Shown one piece after another: positions 1-5,138 of a DNA stretch of 5,138 bases. The notes below the pieces were generated by a model. The model made no database searches. It saw only the letters and a program-made list of their open reading frames with translations, and was not told the origin of the DNA. The stretch is taken from contig DASWRT010000149.1 of assembly GCA_036403035.1 (NCBI GenBank), positions 1-5,138 on the forward strand. Reading direction: 5' to 3'. How positions within the stretch are numbered: the stretch's first letter is position 1; each line of letters starts with the position of its first letter. Source of the stretch: DASWRT01 sp036403035. Lineage in GTDB: Bacteria; Pseudomonadota; Alphaproteobacteria; ATCC43930; CGMCC-115725. Made by a program: the position numbers and the translations under genes.

Positions 1-1
1 A

Positions 2-319
2 GCCGTACTGCGCGTGCAGCACGTCGAACGGGCGCTTGGCGTGCTCGGCCAGCACTGTCGCGACGAGGTCGTCGACGTCGCGCTCGAAATTGCCGCCGTC
101 CTGCTCGCCCAACTGCTCGCGGCCGATCACGGTGACGCCGGGCACGACCGGCGGCGGCCCGCCGCCATAGACGCGCGTGCCGAACGCGTCGCCGCGATAT
201 TGGCTCACCATCGTCACGTCATGTCCCGCCACAACCAGCTCCTTCAGTAGGTTGAGCGCATAGACGCTCATCCCGGAGATGGTCGGGAAGAAGCGACGGC
301 TGATGAAGCAGATACGCAT
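2..319 (-). CDS. GT4-type glycosyltransferase, N-terminal fragment (runs off left edge)
   Basis: This is the first 106 residues of a probable GT-B fold, family 4-like glycosyltransferase, a cytoplasmic enzyme that moves a sugar from an activated donor to an acceptor. Seen in the sequence: it opens with a beta strand (MRICFISRRFFP), followed by the acceptor-side loop and helix typical of GT4 N-domains (PTISGMSVYALNLLKEL, about residues 12-28). Next come AGHDVTMVSQ (31-40) and, at the break, FDVLHAQYG (98-106), matching the usual 'D-V-x-H-x-x' strand. There is no signal peptide or membrane segment. The donor-binding C-domain lies outside the window, so donor and acceptor are unknown. The start is supported by a TAGGA Shine-Dalgarno 7 bases upstream that overlaps the stop of the isomerase-like gene; the gap is 9 bases. 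It is the sixth gene of the run, and its context suggests it glycosylates the pathway product. Polysaccharide or glycolipid synthesis is the alternative. The family call is fairly sure; the role is inferred. Confidence 0.85.
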   Translation of the reverse strand, partial: MRICFISRRFFPTISGMSVYALNLLKELVVAGHDVTMVSQYRGDAFGTRVYGGGPPPVVPGVTVIGREQLGEQDGGNFERDVDDLVATVLAEHAKRPFDVLHAQYG

Positions 320-326
320 AGAAAAG

Positions 327-331
327 TCCTA
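327..331 (-). promoter_or_regulatory. Ribosome binding site of the GT4 gene, overlapping the upstream stop
   Basis: On the minus strand TAGGA lies 7 bases before the ATG at 319. Its first three bases are the TAG stop of the isomerase-like gene. This fixes the glycosyltransferase start and suggests translation is passed on from the gene before. Confidence 0.6.
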
Positions 332-1156
332 AAGGCGGGCGCGCAGATAGGCAAGGGCGGCCGGCACCATCGTGTCGGCGCGGTGCGCATCGCGGGACAG
401 CTCGACGCAGACGAGCCGGTCGAACTTGATGTCGTTGAGCGCGCGCAGCACGCCCGGCACGTCGACATCGCCTTCACCGAAGGGGAGGTGGATGTGCTCG
501 CCGCGCTTCATGTCCTCGATCGACACCGTGCCCAGCTCCGCTGCGGTCTCGCGCACCGCATCGGACGGCTCGCGGTCGCCGGTGACGAGGCAGTGCCCGA
601 CATCGAGCGCCAGACGCAGCCCCGGCAGATCCGCCTTCAGCTTGCGGTAGTCGTCGACCGTCTCGACCAGCATGCCCGGCTCGGGCTCCAGCGCGGCGAC
701 GGCGGCCAGCCGTTCGGCGGCGTGCACCACCTCGGCGACCCCCTCGGCGAACCACTTCCACGCTTCCCCCCGGTCGACGCCCGGCTTCGGCACGCCGGCC
801 CAGAACGACATCGCATCGGCGCCAGTCACCGCCGCGACGCGCAGCGCGCGGGTCAGGAAGTCGACGCGGTGCTTCCGTCCCTCGGGATCGCGCGTCACCA
901 GCGTCGGCTCGTGCTTGGCGCGCGGGTCGAGCAGGAACCGTGCCCCGGTCTCGACGACGCAGCCGAGCTTCAACTCGCGCAGTCGCCGCGCCAGCCGCTC
1001 GGTCGCGGCGTCGAAATCGGGCGCGTAGGGGTCGTGATGCTGATGGTCGAGGGTCAGCGCGACGCCGTCGTAACCGCTGTCCGCGATCAACGCGAGCGCG
1101 TCGTCCAGCCGGTGGTTGGCGACGCCGTTGGTGTTGTAGGCGAAGCGCAGGGCCAT
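329..1156 (-). CDS. Sugar phosphate isomerase/epimerase-like TIM-barrel protein
   Basis: This is a complete 275-residue protein of the xylose-isomerase-like TIM-barrel superfamily (AP endonuclease 2 type), whose members isomerise, epimerise or dehydrate sugars, keto-sugars and cyclitols with a divalent metal. Seen in the sequence: the first strand is RFAYNTNG (4-11), followed by DGVALTLD (30-37). The usual metal ligands are visible in order: Glu in LEPEPG (E157 or E159), Asp and His in LALDVGH (D185, H188), His in the segment from residue 212 (H221, H223 in EHIHLPFGEGD), and Glu in CVELSRD (E252). Length is normal for the family. The frame stays open upstream to 1357, but that extension lies inside the YcaO gene. 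The ATG at 1156 has a GAGGA Shine-Dalgarno 8 bases upstream and matches the natural start of the first barrel strand. It follows the YcaO gene by 13 bases and sits 9 bases before the glycosyltransferase. With the Gfo/Idh oxidoreductase it forms a pairing common in keto-sugar or inositol chemistry. The substrate is unknown; nucleic-acid repair (endonuclease IV) is unlikely in this context. Confidence 0.88.
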   Translation of the reverse strand: MALRFAYNTNGVANHRLDDALALIADSGYDGVALTLDHQHHDPYAPDFDAATERLARRLRELKLGCVVETGARFLLDPRAKHEPTLVTRDPEGRKHRVDFLTRALRVAAVTGADAMSFWAGVPKPGVDRGEAWKWFAEGVAEVVHAAERLAAVAALEPEPGMLVETVDDYRKLKADLPGLRLALDVGHCLVTGDREPSDAVRETAAELGTVSIEDMKRGEHIHLPFGEGDVDVPGVLRALNDIKFDRLVCVELSRDAHRADTMVPAALAYLRARL

Positions 1157-1164
1157 CGTCCGTT

Positions 1165-1170
1165 TCCTCT
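1165..1170 (-). promoter_or_regulatory. Ribosome binding site of the isomerase-like gene
   Basis: AGAGGA on the minus strand lies 8 bases before the ATG at 1156. Its first A is also the last base of the YcaO TGA stop. It selects the 275-residue start over the longer open frame that runs back into the YcaO gene. Confidence 0.65.
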
Positions 1171-2729
1171 CAAACAGTGCCGCCGCGGGCGGCGACCGCC
1201 ACGCGGGCTTCCATCGCGATCGGCGCGCTGTGGATCTCCGGCTCGCGGTAGAGCGGATACAGCTTTCCGACCGTCCGGTCCACCGCCGCCGGGTCGAGCC
1301 AGACCGGCCCGCCCAGCCGCTCCTCCGCCTCCGGCGCCAGCCGCACCTGAAGGCCACTTGCCGACGCCTTGCCGCGGCGGATCATGTCGCTGCCGCGGTC
1401 GAGCAGCTTGCGCACATTGCGCTCGCCGATCCGGTAATAGCTCATCGTCTCGACTTCGAGGCCGGGCACGAACGCCTTGACCGCATGGACGCCGAGATCG
1501 GCGGCGTTCGCGGGCGACGCGTCGATGTAGAGCACGTCGAGCCCGGCCGCGGTGAGCCGCTCGGTGAGCGTCGCGCAGAGCGCCGCGCCCGGCCGTTCCT
1601 CCGATGCGGGCGGATCCCAGGTCGGCAGCTCGGCGAACTTCTTCGTCGCGCGGCGCGACAGCACCGTGTCCTTCAGCAGATCCCGCAGCCCGGCGCGGTC
1701 GAGCGACAGCCAGTGCAGCATCGCCTGCAACGCCCGGCTCTCCTCGCCCTCCAGCGAGTGCCGCTCGCGGAAGCGGGCAAGGTAGTTCGGCGGTGCGATC
1801 CGCTCGACCATGTCGAGCGGCCCGTGGCTGAATGCCTTGCGCACCCGCGCAGCGCCGAACTCCAGCAGCGCCTTGCGCAGCGCGCGGTCGCGGTTCGGCG
1901 CGGCGGCCTCGCCGCAGGCCGTCATCATGATCGGCGGCGCACCGCTCCGGTCTTCCCGATCCGCGCCGACGACGTAGAGGTTCGTGATGCCGAACTCGTC
2001 GGTCGCGAATTTCGGCAGCACCTCGACGCCCTCGGACTCGTACCGGTCGAGCAGGGCGCGGGTCGTCGGATCGGCGATATCAGACGTGTCGATCACGACG
2101 CCTTGGTCGAGCGAGCGGAAGAGCAGCCCGTTGCCGTCGCGCTGCAACAGCTCCTGGATGCCATGCGCCAGCGCCCAGTCCAGCGTCGGACCGGCGCCCA
2201 TGCCGTTGGTGATCGGGGTCGTGAACGGCTCGTATCCCGGCGACAGGTCGGTGTTGGAATAGGCCGCGATGTCGATCGGCAGCCAAACCGTCTCGCGCGT
2301 CGGCCAGCGCCGCGCCGGCACCCACTCCAGCACCGTGTCGCGGTCGACCGGCGAGCCGGCGGGAAGGCAGCAGGTCAGCGGGTCGGCGACGCTGCGGACG
2401 CCGAACCGGTTCACGAGGTCGCGGTAGCTGGCGCGGCGGCGCTCGATCTCCTGCAAGGCGACCGAGAGATGCACCATCTCGGTCATCTCGCCGAACGCGC
2501 CGACCAGCGCGTCGGCGTCGGTGGCGCCGTAGCCGATCCCGTTCGGGATCACGCCGAGCCACTTGCCGCCGGCCTCGTCCCAGAACGTCGTGGACCACGC
2601 CGGCACGCTGAGCCGGTCGAGCGCGCTCAGCGGGAAGCCGACGATGCGGCCCGGCGGCAGCGCCGCCTTGTACGCGGCGGCGGGCGGCGGAAGCTCGTCG
2701 GGCAGATCTTTCAAGGGAACGCTGGTCAT
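1170..2729 (-). CDS. Divergent YcaO-family ATP-dependent amide/carbonyl-activating protein
   Basis: This is a complete 519-residue protein that I place in the YcaO superfamily. Known YcaO enzymes use ATP to activate an amide oxygen, giving azolines, thioamides or amidines, mostly on ribosomal peptides but also on small molecules such as 6-thioguanine. Seen in the sequence: GIGYGATDADALVGAFGE with E81 and E84 matches the first helix motif (usually SxxxExxER); here S is G77 and R is M85. NGMGAGPTLDWALAHG...ELLQRD (175-198) matches the second motif, with N175, G180, E193, R197 and D198 kept; the usual Glu before RD is Q196. ALRKALLEFGAAR (283-295) matches the third, keeping E290 and R295 but with Ala at the usual Gln (A293). 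VPGLE (421-425) is the late family signature. There is no proline-rich PxPxP C-terminus (it ends ARGGTV), no fused E1-like domain and no membrane segment. The ATG overlaps the MBL stop as ATGA, and its own Shine-Dalgarno is weak, so coupling is likely. Family membership is strong. The reaction is unknown, and loss of ATPase activity is possible. Confidence 0.88.
   Translation of the reverse strand: MTSVPLKDLPDELPPPAAAYKAALPPGRIVGFPLSALDRLSVPAWSTTFWDEAGGKWLGVIPNGIGYGATDADALVGAFGEMTEMVHLSVALQEIERRRASYRDLVNRFGVRSVADPLTCCLPAGSPVDRDTVLEWVPARRWPTRETVWLPIDIAAYSNTDLSPGYEPFTTPITNGMGAGPTLDWALAHGIQELLQRDGNGLLFRSLDQGVVIDTSDIADPTTRALLDRYESEGVEVLPKFATDEFGITNLYVVGADREDRSGAPPIMMTACGEAAAPNRDRALRKALLEFGAARVRKAFSHGPLDMVERIAPPNYLARFRERHSLEGEESRALQAMLHWLSLDRAGLRDLLKDTVLSRRATKKFAELPTWDPPASEERPGAALCATLTERLTAAGLDVLYIDASPANAADLGVHAVKAFVPGLEVETMSYYRIGERNVRKLLDRGSDMIRRGKASASGLQVRLAPEAEERLGGPVWLDPAAVDRTVGKLYPLYREPEIHSAPIAMEARVAVAARGGTV
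2726..2729 (-). other. ATGA start/stop overlap between MBL and YcaO genes
   Basis: The TGA of the MBL-fold gene (2726-2728) and the ATG of the YcaO gene (2727-2729) share bases as ATGA. The region before it has only a poor GAAG-like ribosome site, so ribosomes ending the MBL gene probably restart here. This points to balanced production of the two proteins. Confidence 0.8.
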
Positions 2730-3550
2730 CGCTTCAGCGGGATCGGATCGAAGAAGGGCGGGCCCGAAAGCTGCTTGTCGAACAGCATCAGCGCGTCCGC
2801 GGTCGTGACGCCGGGATAATGCCCGAACGGTGTGAACACGTGCTCGAAATCGAGCGCCGCCATCACCTCGCGGTAGCGGCGCACTTCGGCGTGGCTCAGC
2901 GGGATGCGCTTGTGGAACGCCTTGTGGCAGCTGATCAGGTGAGGCTTGCCCTCGGCGTCGCAGTCGATCTTCAGCGCGTCGCCGGAGAAGAGCGCCTTGC
3001 GGCCCGAATCGTAGAGCGCCGTGTGGCCCTCGTAATGGCCGCCGATCGGGTGCAGCGTCAGCACTGGCCGGATCGCCAACCCGTCATCGTCGAACGGCCA
3101 CGCGACGCGGAACGCCTTGCTGTAGGGCAGGGCGTCGCGGTGCAGGACAACGGTCGGCGCGAACCGGTCCTGCAACTGCCACAGCGCGCCGTAGCCGTGC
3201 GGATGCGACGCGCTCAGCACCTTGACGCCGCCGAGTTCGGCGATCTTGTCCAGCGCGGCGTCGGTATAGAATCCGGCGGCCTCGAAGGCGATGTTCCCCT
3301 CGGGATGCCGGACCAGCCAGCCCTTGCCGTCGAGGCCGAAGCGCGGCGCCGTGCCGAACTCCCAGACGCCGTCCATCACCTCGCGCCACGAGCATTCGAC
3401 GCGCCGTCCGACTTCCCCCGGCGTCACGAACGACCAGCCGTCCTCCGGCAGGTCGTTGCGCACGTCGGTGCAGACCGGGCAGTCCGGCGGCGGCGCGAAG
3501 TAGCGCTGCCAGAAGCCGCAATTGGCGCAGGCATAGGGCTTCAGCGGCAT
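2726..3550 (-). CDS. Metallo-beta-lactamase-fold protein with N-terminal four-Cys zinc ribbon
   Basis: This is a complete 274-residue cytoplasmic protein. Residues 1-30 form a rubredoxin-like zinc ribbon: CxxC at C8/C11 (CANC) and CxxC at C24/C27 (CPVC). From about residue 60 there is a metallo-beta-lactamase fold: a WEFGTAPRFG strand region, the metal motif at SHPHGYG (H116, H118), GGHYEGH (H172, with H176 near), FSGDALKI (D191) and FGHYPG (H244). In the usual HxHxDH motif the Asp and second His bind metal 2; here these are Y120 and G121, so only a one-metal site is likely. From memory, a known group of ribbon-bearing MBL proteins also carries HPHYY there, so this may be a family trait rather than decay. 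The reaction is unknown; hydrolysis of an ester, lactone or thioester, or an oxygen- or thiol-related role, would fit. The start at 3550 precedes the ribbon directly and has GGAG 11 bases upstream. It overlaps the Gfo/Idh gene by 10 bases and the YcaO gene by 4. The longer open frame to 4303 is a shadow of the Gfo/Idh gene. Confidence 0.85.
   Translation of the reverse strand: MPLKPYACANCGFWQRYFAPPPDCPVCTDVRNDLPEDGWSFVTPGEVGRRVECSWREVMDGVWEFGTAPRFGLDGKGWLVRHPEGNIAFEAAGFYTDAALDKIAELGGVKVLSASHPHGYGALWQLQDRFAPTVVLHRDALPYSKAFRVAWPFDDDGLAIRPVLTLHPIGGHYEGHTALYDSGRKALFSGDALKIDCDAEGKPHLISCHKAFHKRIPLSHAEVRRYREVMAALDFEHVFTPFGHYPGVTTADALMLFDKQLSGPPFFDPIPLKR
3541..3550 (-). other. 10-base overlap between oxidoreductase and MBL genes
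   Basis: The MBL-fold gene begins with the ATG at 3548-3550, inside the last codons of the oxidoreductase gene, whose TGA is at 3541-3543. A GGAG element at 3562-3565 lies within the upstream coding region, 11 bases before the ATG, so it also codes for the oxidoreductase C-terminus. Confidence 0.7.
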
Positions 3551-4581
3551 GCGGCGGCAAGCTCCGGATCGGCTGCGGGCGGGGCAGCAGGCATGTCGGC
3601 GACGGCAACGGCGAGCCGATCGAGCAGCCGCATCGTGTGCAGGTCGCGCTCGATCGCGTCGGGCGCGCCGGCCAGCGTGTCGCGGGTGAAGCCCTCGACG
3701 AGGCCGATGAAGGGCGAGCGGTCGCGGTCGAACTCCAGCGGGCGCGCCTCGCCGGTCGCGGCGTCGGTCAGCGTCACGGTGCCGCCCGCGGTCTGGCCCA
3801 TCGTGTCGATCGCGACGATCTGGCCGCGCGAGCCGACGATCTCCAGCCGGCGGCGCGGCAGCGTCTCCGGGCAGTTGTAGGAGACGTGGAGCTGCGCCAG
3901 CGCGCCGGTCGCGCTCCGCCCGACGATCACCGCGCCGTCGTCGACCGCGTAGTCCTGCACGCGGCGCTGCGCCAGCGCCGCGATGTCGACGAGCGGTTCG
4001 CCGAGCAGGAACCCGACGAGGTCGAGTCCGTGCGGCGCGAGATCGATCATCGCGCCGCCGCCGGACCGGGCCGCGTCGACCCGCCAATTGTCGGCGCTCC
4101 AGCCGGCCCCGACCCAGCAGCAATAGACGATGCGGACCGCCGTCGCCGTGCCGATCGCGCCGGCCGCGATCGCCTCGCGGATGCGCCGGTGCGCCGGATG
4201 GAAGCGCTGGTCGAACGCGGTCGCGTAGCGGATGCCGGTGCGGCGGCAGGCATCCCCCATCGCCTCGGCGTCCGCGAGGCTGGTCGCCATCGGCTTCTCG
4301 CACAGCACGTGCTTACCGGCTCTCGCCGTCGCTTCGACAAGCCGGCGGTGCAGGTGGTTGGGCGCTGCGACATAGACGGCGTCGAGACCGGGATGCGCGA
4401 GGAAAGCGTCCATATCGGCGTAGGAAGCCGCGTCTCCGGCGCGGGCGCGAGCGGCCGGGTCGGGATCGCAGACCGCGACCAGCCGGGCGTCGCGCGCGGC
4501 GCGGATCGCAGGTGCGACATAGTCCTGCGCCACCCAGCCGAACCCGGCGATGCCCCACGAGAGCGGGCGTGCCGTCGTCAT
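3541..4581 (-). CDS. Gfo/Idh/MocA-family NAD(P)-dependent oxidoreductase
   Basis: This is a complete 346-residue cytoplasmic dehydrogenase of the Gfo/Idh/MocA family, which oxidises or reduces hydroxyl/keto groups on sugars, sugar nucleotides, glycosides and inositols with NAD(P). Seen in the sequence: an N-terminal Rossmann fold with GIAGFGWVA (10-18, GxGxxA), the strand ending VAVCDPD (35-41), AAPNHLH (72-78), and the family hallmark CEKPM (94-98) with catalytic Lys K96. In the C-terminal sheet domain, GGGAMIDLAPHGLD (174-187) carries the usual catalytic Asp/His pair (D180, H184). Length is normal and all key residues are present, so it should be active. An unusual CCW sits at 154-156. The ATG at 4581 has a perfect AAGGAG 9 bases upstream; the longer open frame to 4812 overlaps the methyltransferase gene and is rejected. 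It lies 13 bases after that gene and overlaps the MBL gene by 10 bases. With the TIM-barrel protein it probably forms an oxidation/epimerisation pair. The substrate is unknown. Confidence 0.93.
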   Translation of the reverse strand: MTTARPLSWGIAGFGWVAQDYVAPAIRAARDARLVAVCDPDPAARARAGDAASYADMDAFLAHPGLDAVYVAAPNHLHRRLVEATARAGKHVLCEKPMATSLADAEAMGDACRRTGIRYATAFDQRFHPAHRRIREAIAAGAIGTATAVRIVYCCWVGAGWSADNWRVDAARSGGGAMIDLAPHGLDLVGFLLGEPLVDIAALAQRRVQDYAVDDGAVIVGRSATGALAQLHVSYNCPETLPRRRLEIVGSRGQIVAIDTMGQTAGGTVTLTDAATGEARPLEFDRDRSPFIGLVEGFTRDTLAGAPDAIERDLHTMRLLDRLAVAVADMPAAPPAADPELAAACR

Positions 4582-4590
4582 AACGAGTAA

Positions 4591-4596
4591 CTCCTT
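4591..4596 (-). promoter_or_regulatory. Strong ribosome binding site of the oxidoreductase gene
   Basis: AAGGAG on the minus strand lies 9 bases before the ATG at 4581, and its AA is part of the TAA stop of the preceding gene. It is the best Shine-Dalgarno in the window and fixes the 346-residue start. Confidence 0.75.
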
Positions 4597-5137
4597 ACCA
4601 GCGCTCCGGCAGGTCGATGAAGACGCGGCGGCGGATCGCCGCATCGGTGCCGGCGTCACAGCTGGCGACCGCCGTTTCCGGCGCGTCGGTCGCGGACGGG
4701 TACGTCGCCAGCGGAGCGTATTCCGCCTCGTACCTTGGCGATGGCCAGCGCACGGTCCCGGCCTCGTACAGCGGATTGCGACGGAGACGCGTGCCGGCCG
4801 CCGGCATCGCAAGTCCGCCCGTCACGGCGCGGGGCCGCATCGTCGCGGCGCTGCCGGCGGCGAGCGTCAGGGCCTGTGCCCGACGGAGCGAGTCCGCGTC
4901 CTGCGGCTGCGGCGGGCGTGCCTCGACGAGCGCGCGGGTCATCTCTTCGTCGTCGTAGAGCACGACCGGCGCGGCGAACAGCGCCGCATAGCCCGGCACG
5001 TCCAGCGGGTCGCCGGAGGAATAATTGTCGGCCTCGCGGTTGTGCGCGTGGCTGACCAGGATCGCTCCGCCGCGCCCCGCAATCCGCGCCATCTCGGCGG
5101 CAACGTGCAGCTTCTTCGGCAGGAAATAGAGCGCGTC
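4595..5137 (-). CDS. Probable class I SAM-dependent methyltransferase, C-terminal fragment (runs off right edge)
   Basis: The last 180 residues of a larger protein are in the window; the reading frame is open to the right edge, so the ATG at 5092 is not the start. Seen in the sequence: the fragment opens DALYFLPKKLHVAAEMARIA, followed by GRGGAILVSHAHN. This is the late Rossmann-fold pattern of class I methyltransferases (an acidic strand with 'D-A-x-x-F-L', a helix, then 'R-G-G-x-x-x-x-S-H'). The SAM-binding glycine loop would lie upstream, outside the window. The C-terminal part has SGDPLDVPGYAALF and then NPLYEAGTVRWPSPRYEAEY. This reminds me of tail regions of some polysaccharide- or natural-product-linked methyltransferases, but that is from memory. 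A separate helical stretch rich in Ala/Arg lies between them. It ends 13 bases before the oxidoreductase gene, making it the upstream member of the operon seen here. It probably methylates a pathway intermediate. It could instead be the C-terminal part of a fused glycosyltransferase-methyltransferase. The family call is moderate. Confidence 0.65.
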   Translation of the reverse strand, partial: DALYFLPKKLHVAAEMARIAGRGGAILVSHAHNREADNYSSGDPLDVPGYAALFAAPVVLYDDEEMTRALVEARPPQPQDADSLRRAQALTLAAGSAATMRPRAVTGGLAMPAAGTRLRRNPLYEAGTVRWPSPRYEAEYAPLATYPSATDAPETAVASCDAGTDAAIRRRVFIDLPERW

Positions 5138-5138
5138 G

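Larger units (their letters stand above)
1..5138 (-). other. Single co-directional operon segment (six genes, both ends open)
   Basis: All six genes lie on the minus strand with gaps of 13, -10, -4, 13 and 9 bases. No hairpin followed by a T-run and no promoter-sized gap occurs, so the promoter must be to the right and the terminator to the left of the window. Their co-occurrence supports a shared pathway: sugar-type redox and isomerisation, ATP-dependent YcaO chemistry, glycosyl transfer and methylation. Confidence 0.8.

Noticed and set aside
329..1156. Membership in the ebo metabolite-export cluster (EboE-like TIM barrel)
   Set aside because: No UbiA-type prenyltransferase, dehydroquinate-synthase-like or alkaline-phosphatase-like gene is present, and the N-terminus does not look like EboE as I remember it.
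1157..1357. Longer start for the isomerase-like protein (extra 67 residues)
   Set aside because: The extension lies in the coding region of the YcaO gene and is Arg/Ser-rich. The ATG at 1156 has a good Shine-Dalgarno and begins the first barrel strand.
383..1480. 365-codon plus-strand open frame over the isomerase-like gene
   Set aside because: It spans two minus-strand genes and their junction, and its translation is low in complexity with no motifs. It is a high-GC shadow.
1230..2819. 529-codon open frame on the plus strand, opposite the YcaO gene
   Set aside because: It is antisense to a gene with clear family motifs. Its translation is Arg/His/Ala/Val rich with no recognisable domain, as is typical of antisense frames in GC-rich DNA.
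3551..4303. Longer start for the MBL-fold protein (extra 251 residues)
   Set aside because: It overlaps the oxidoreductase gene, and the translation there is Arg-rich with no domain. The zinc ribbon starts right after the ATG at 3550.
2819..4590. 353- and 317-codon plus-strand open frames opposite the MBL and oxidoreductase genes
   Set aside because: They are opposite well-supported genes, show Arg/Ala/Val-rich antisense composition, and match no family I can see.
4582..4812. Longer start for the oxidoreductase (extra 77 residues)
   Set aside because: It lies inside the methyltransferase-like gene. The AAGGAG site and the Rossmann first strand support the ATG at 4581.
1..5138. A RiPP precursor peptide next to the YcaO gene
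   Set aside because: Gaps between genes are at most 13 bases, and short internal frames are shadows without a leader/core pattern or a good ribosome site.
1..5138. Recurrent gtcgac/cggtcgac and gatcg words as possible repeats or binding sites
   Set aside because: They occur in coding sequence at many phases, as expected from Val-Asp, Arg-Ser and Asp-Arg codons in GC-rich DNA, with no regular spacing.

Overview
This GC-rich window (G/C strongly preferred at third codon positions) reads as the middle of one operon transcribed entirely from the minus strand. The base composition, codon use and protein style fit an alphaproteobacterium such as a sphingomonad. That placement is an impression from the sequence, not a proven assignment. 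Coding density is close to 100%. No RNA gene, mobile element, CRISPR array, promoter or terminator was found, and no gap between genes is longer than 13 bases.

In transcription order (right to left) the genes are: (1) the C-terminal part of a probable SAM-dependent methyltransferase, cut by the right window edge; (2) a complete Gfo/Idh/MocA-family NAD(P)-dependent sugar-type oxidoreductase; (3) a complete metallo-beta-lactamase-fold protein with an N-terminal four-cysteine zinc ribbon; (4) a complete, divergent YcaO-family protein; (5) a complete sugar phosphate isomerase/epimerase-like TIM barrel; (6) the N-terminal 106 residues of a GT4-type glycosyltransferase, cut by the left window edge. 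Junctions are a 13-base gap, a 10-base overlap, a 4-base ATGA overlap, a 13-base gap and a 9-base gap. Three Shine-Dalgarno sequences touch or overlap the previous stop codon. The genes are therefore very probably cotranscribed and translationally coupled.

The set looks like a biosynthetic or tailoring pathway for a small molecule with a carbohydrate part. The oxidoreductase and TIM-barrel protein could oxidise and rearrange a sugar or cyclitol, the glycosyltransferase could attach a sugar, and the methyltransferase could decorate the product. The YcaO protein would supply ATP-dependent amide or carbonyl activation. YcaO proteins are best known from ribosomal peptide modification, but no precursor peptide, E1-like partner or TfuA partner lies in the window. 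Several usual YcaO active-site positions are also replaced. This YcaO/zinc-ribbon-MBL/sugar-enzyme combination is the main candidate for an undescribed system here. The product and substrate cannot be read from the sequence.
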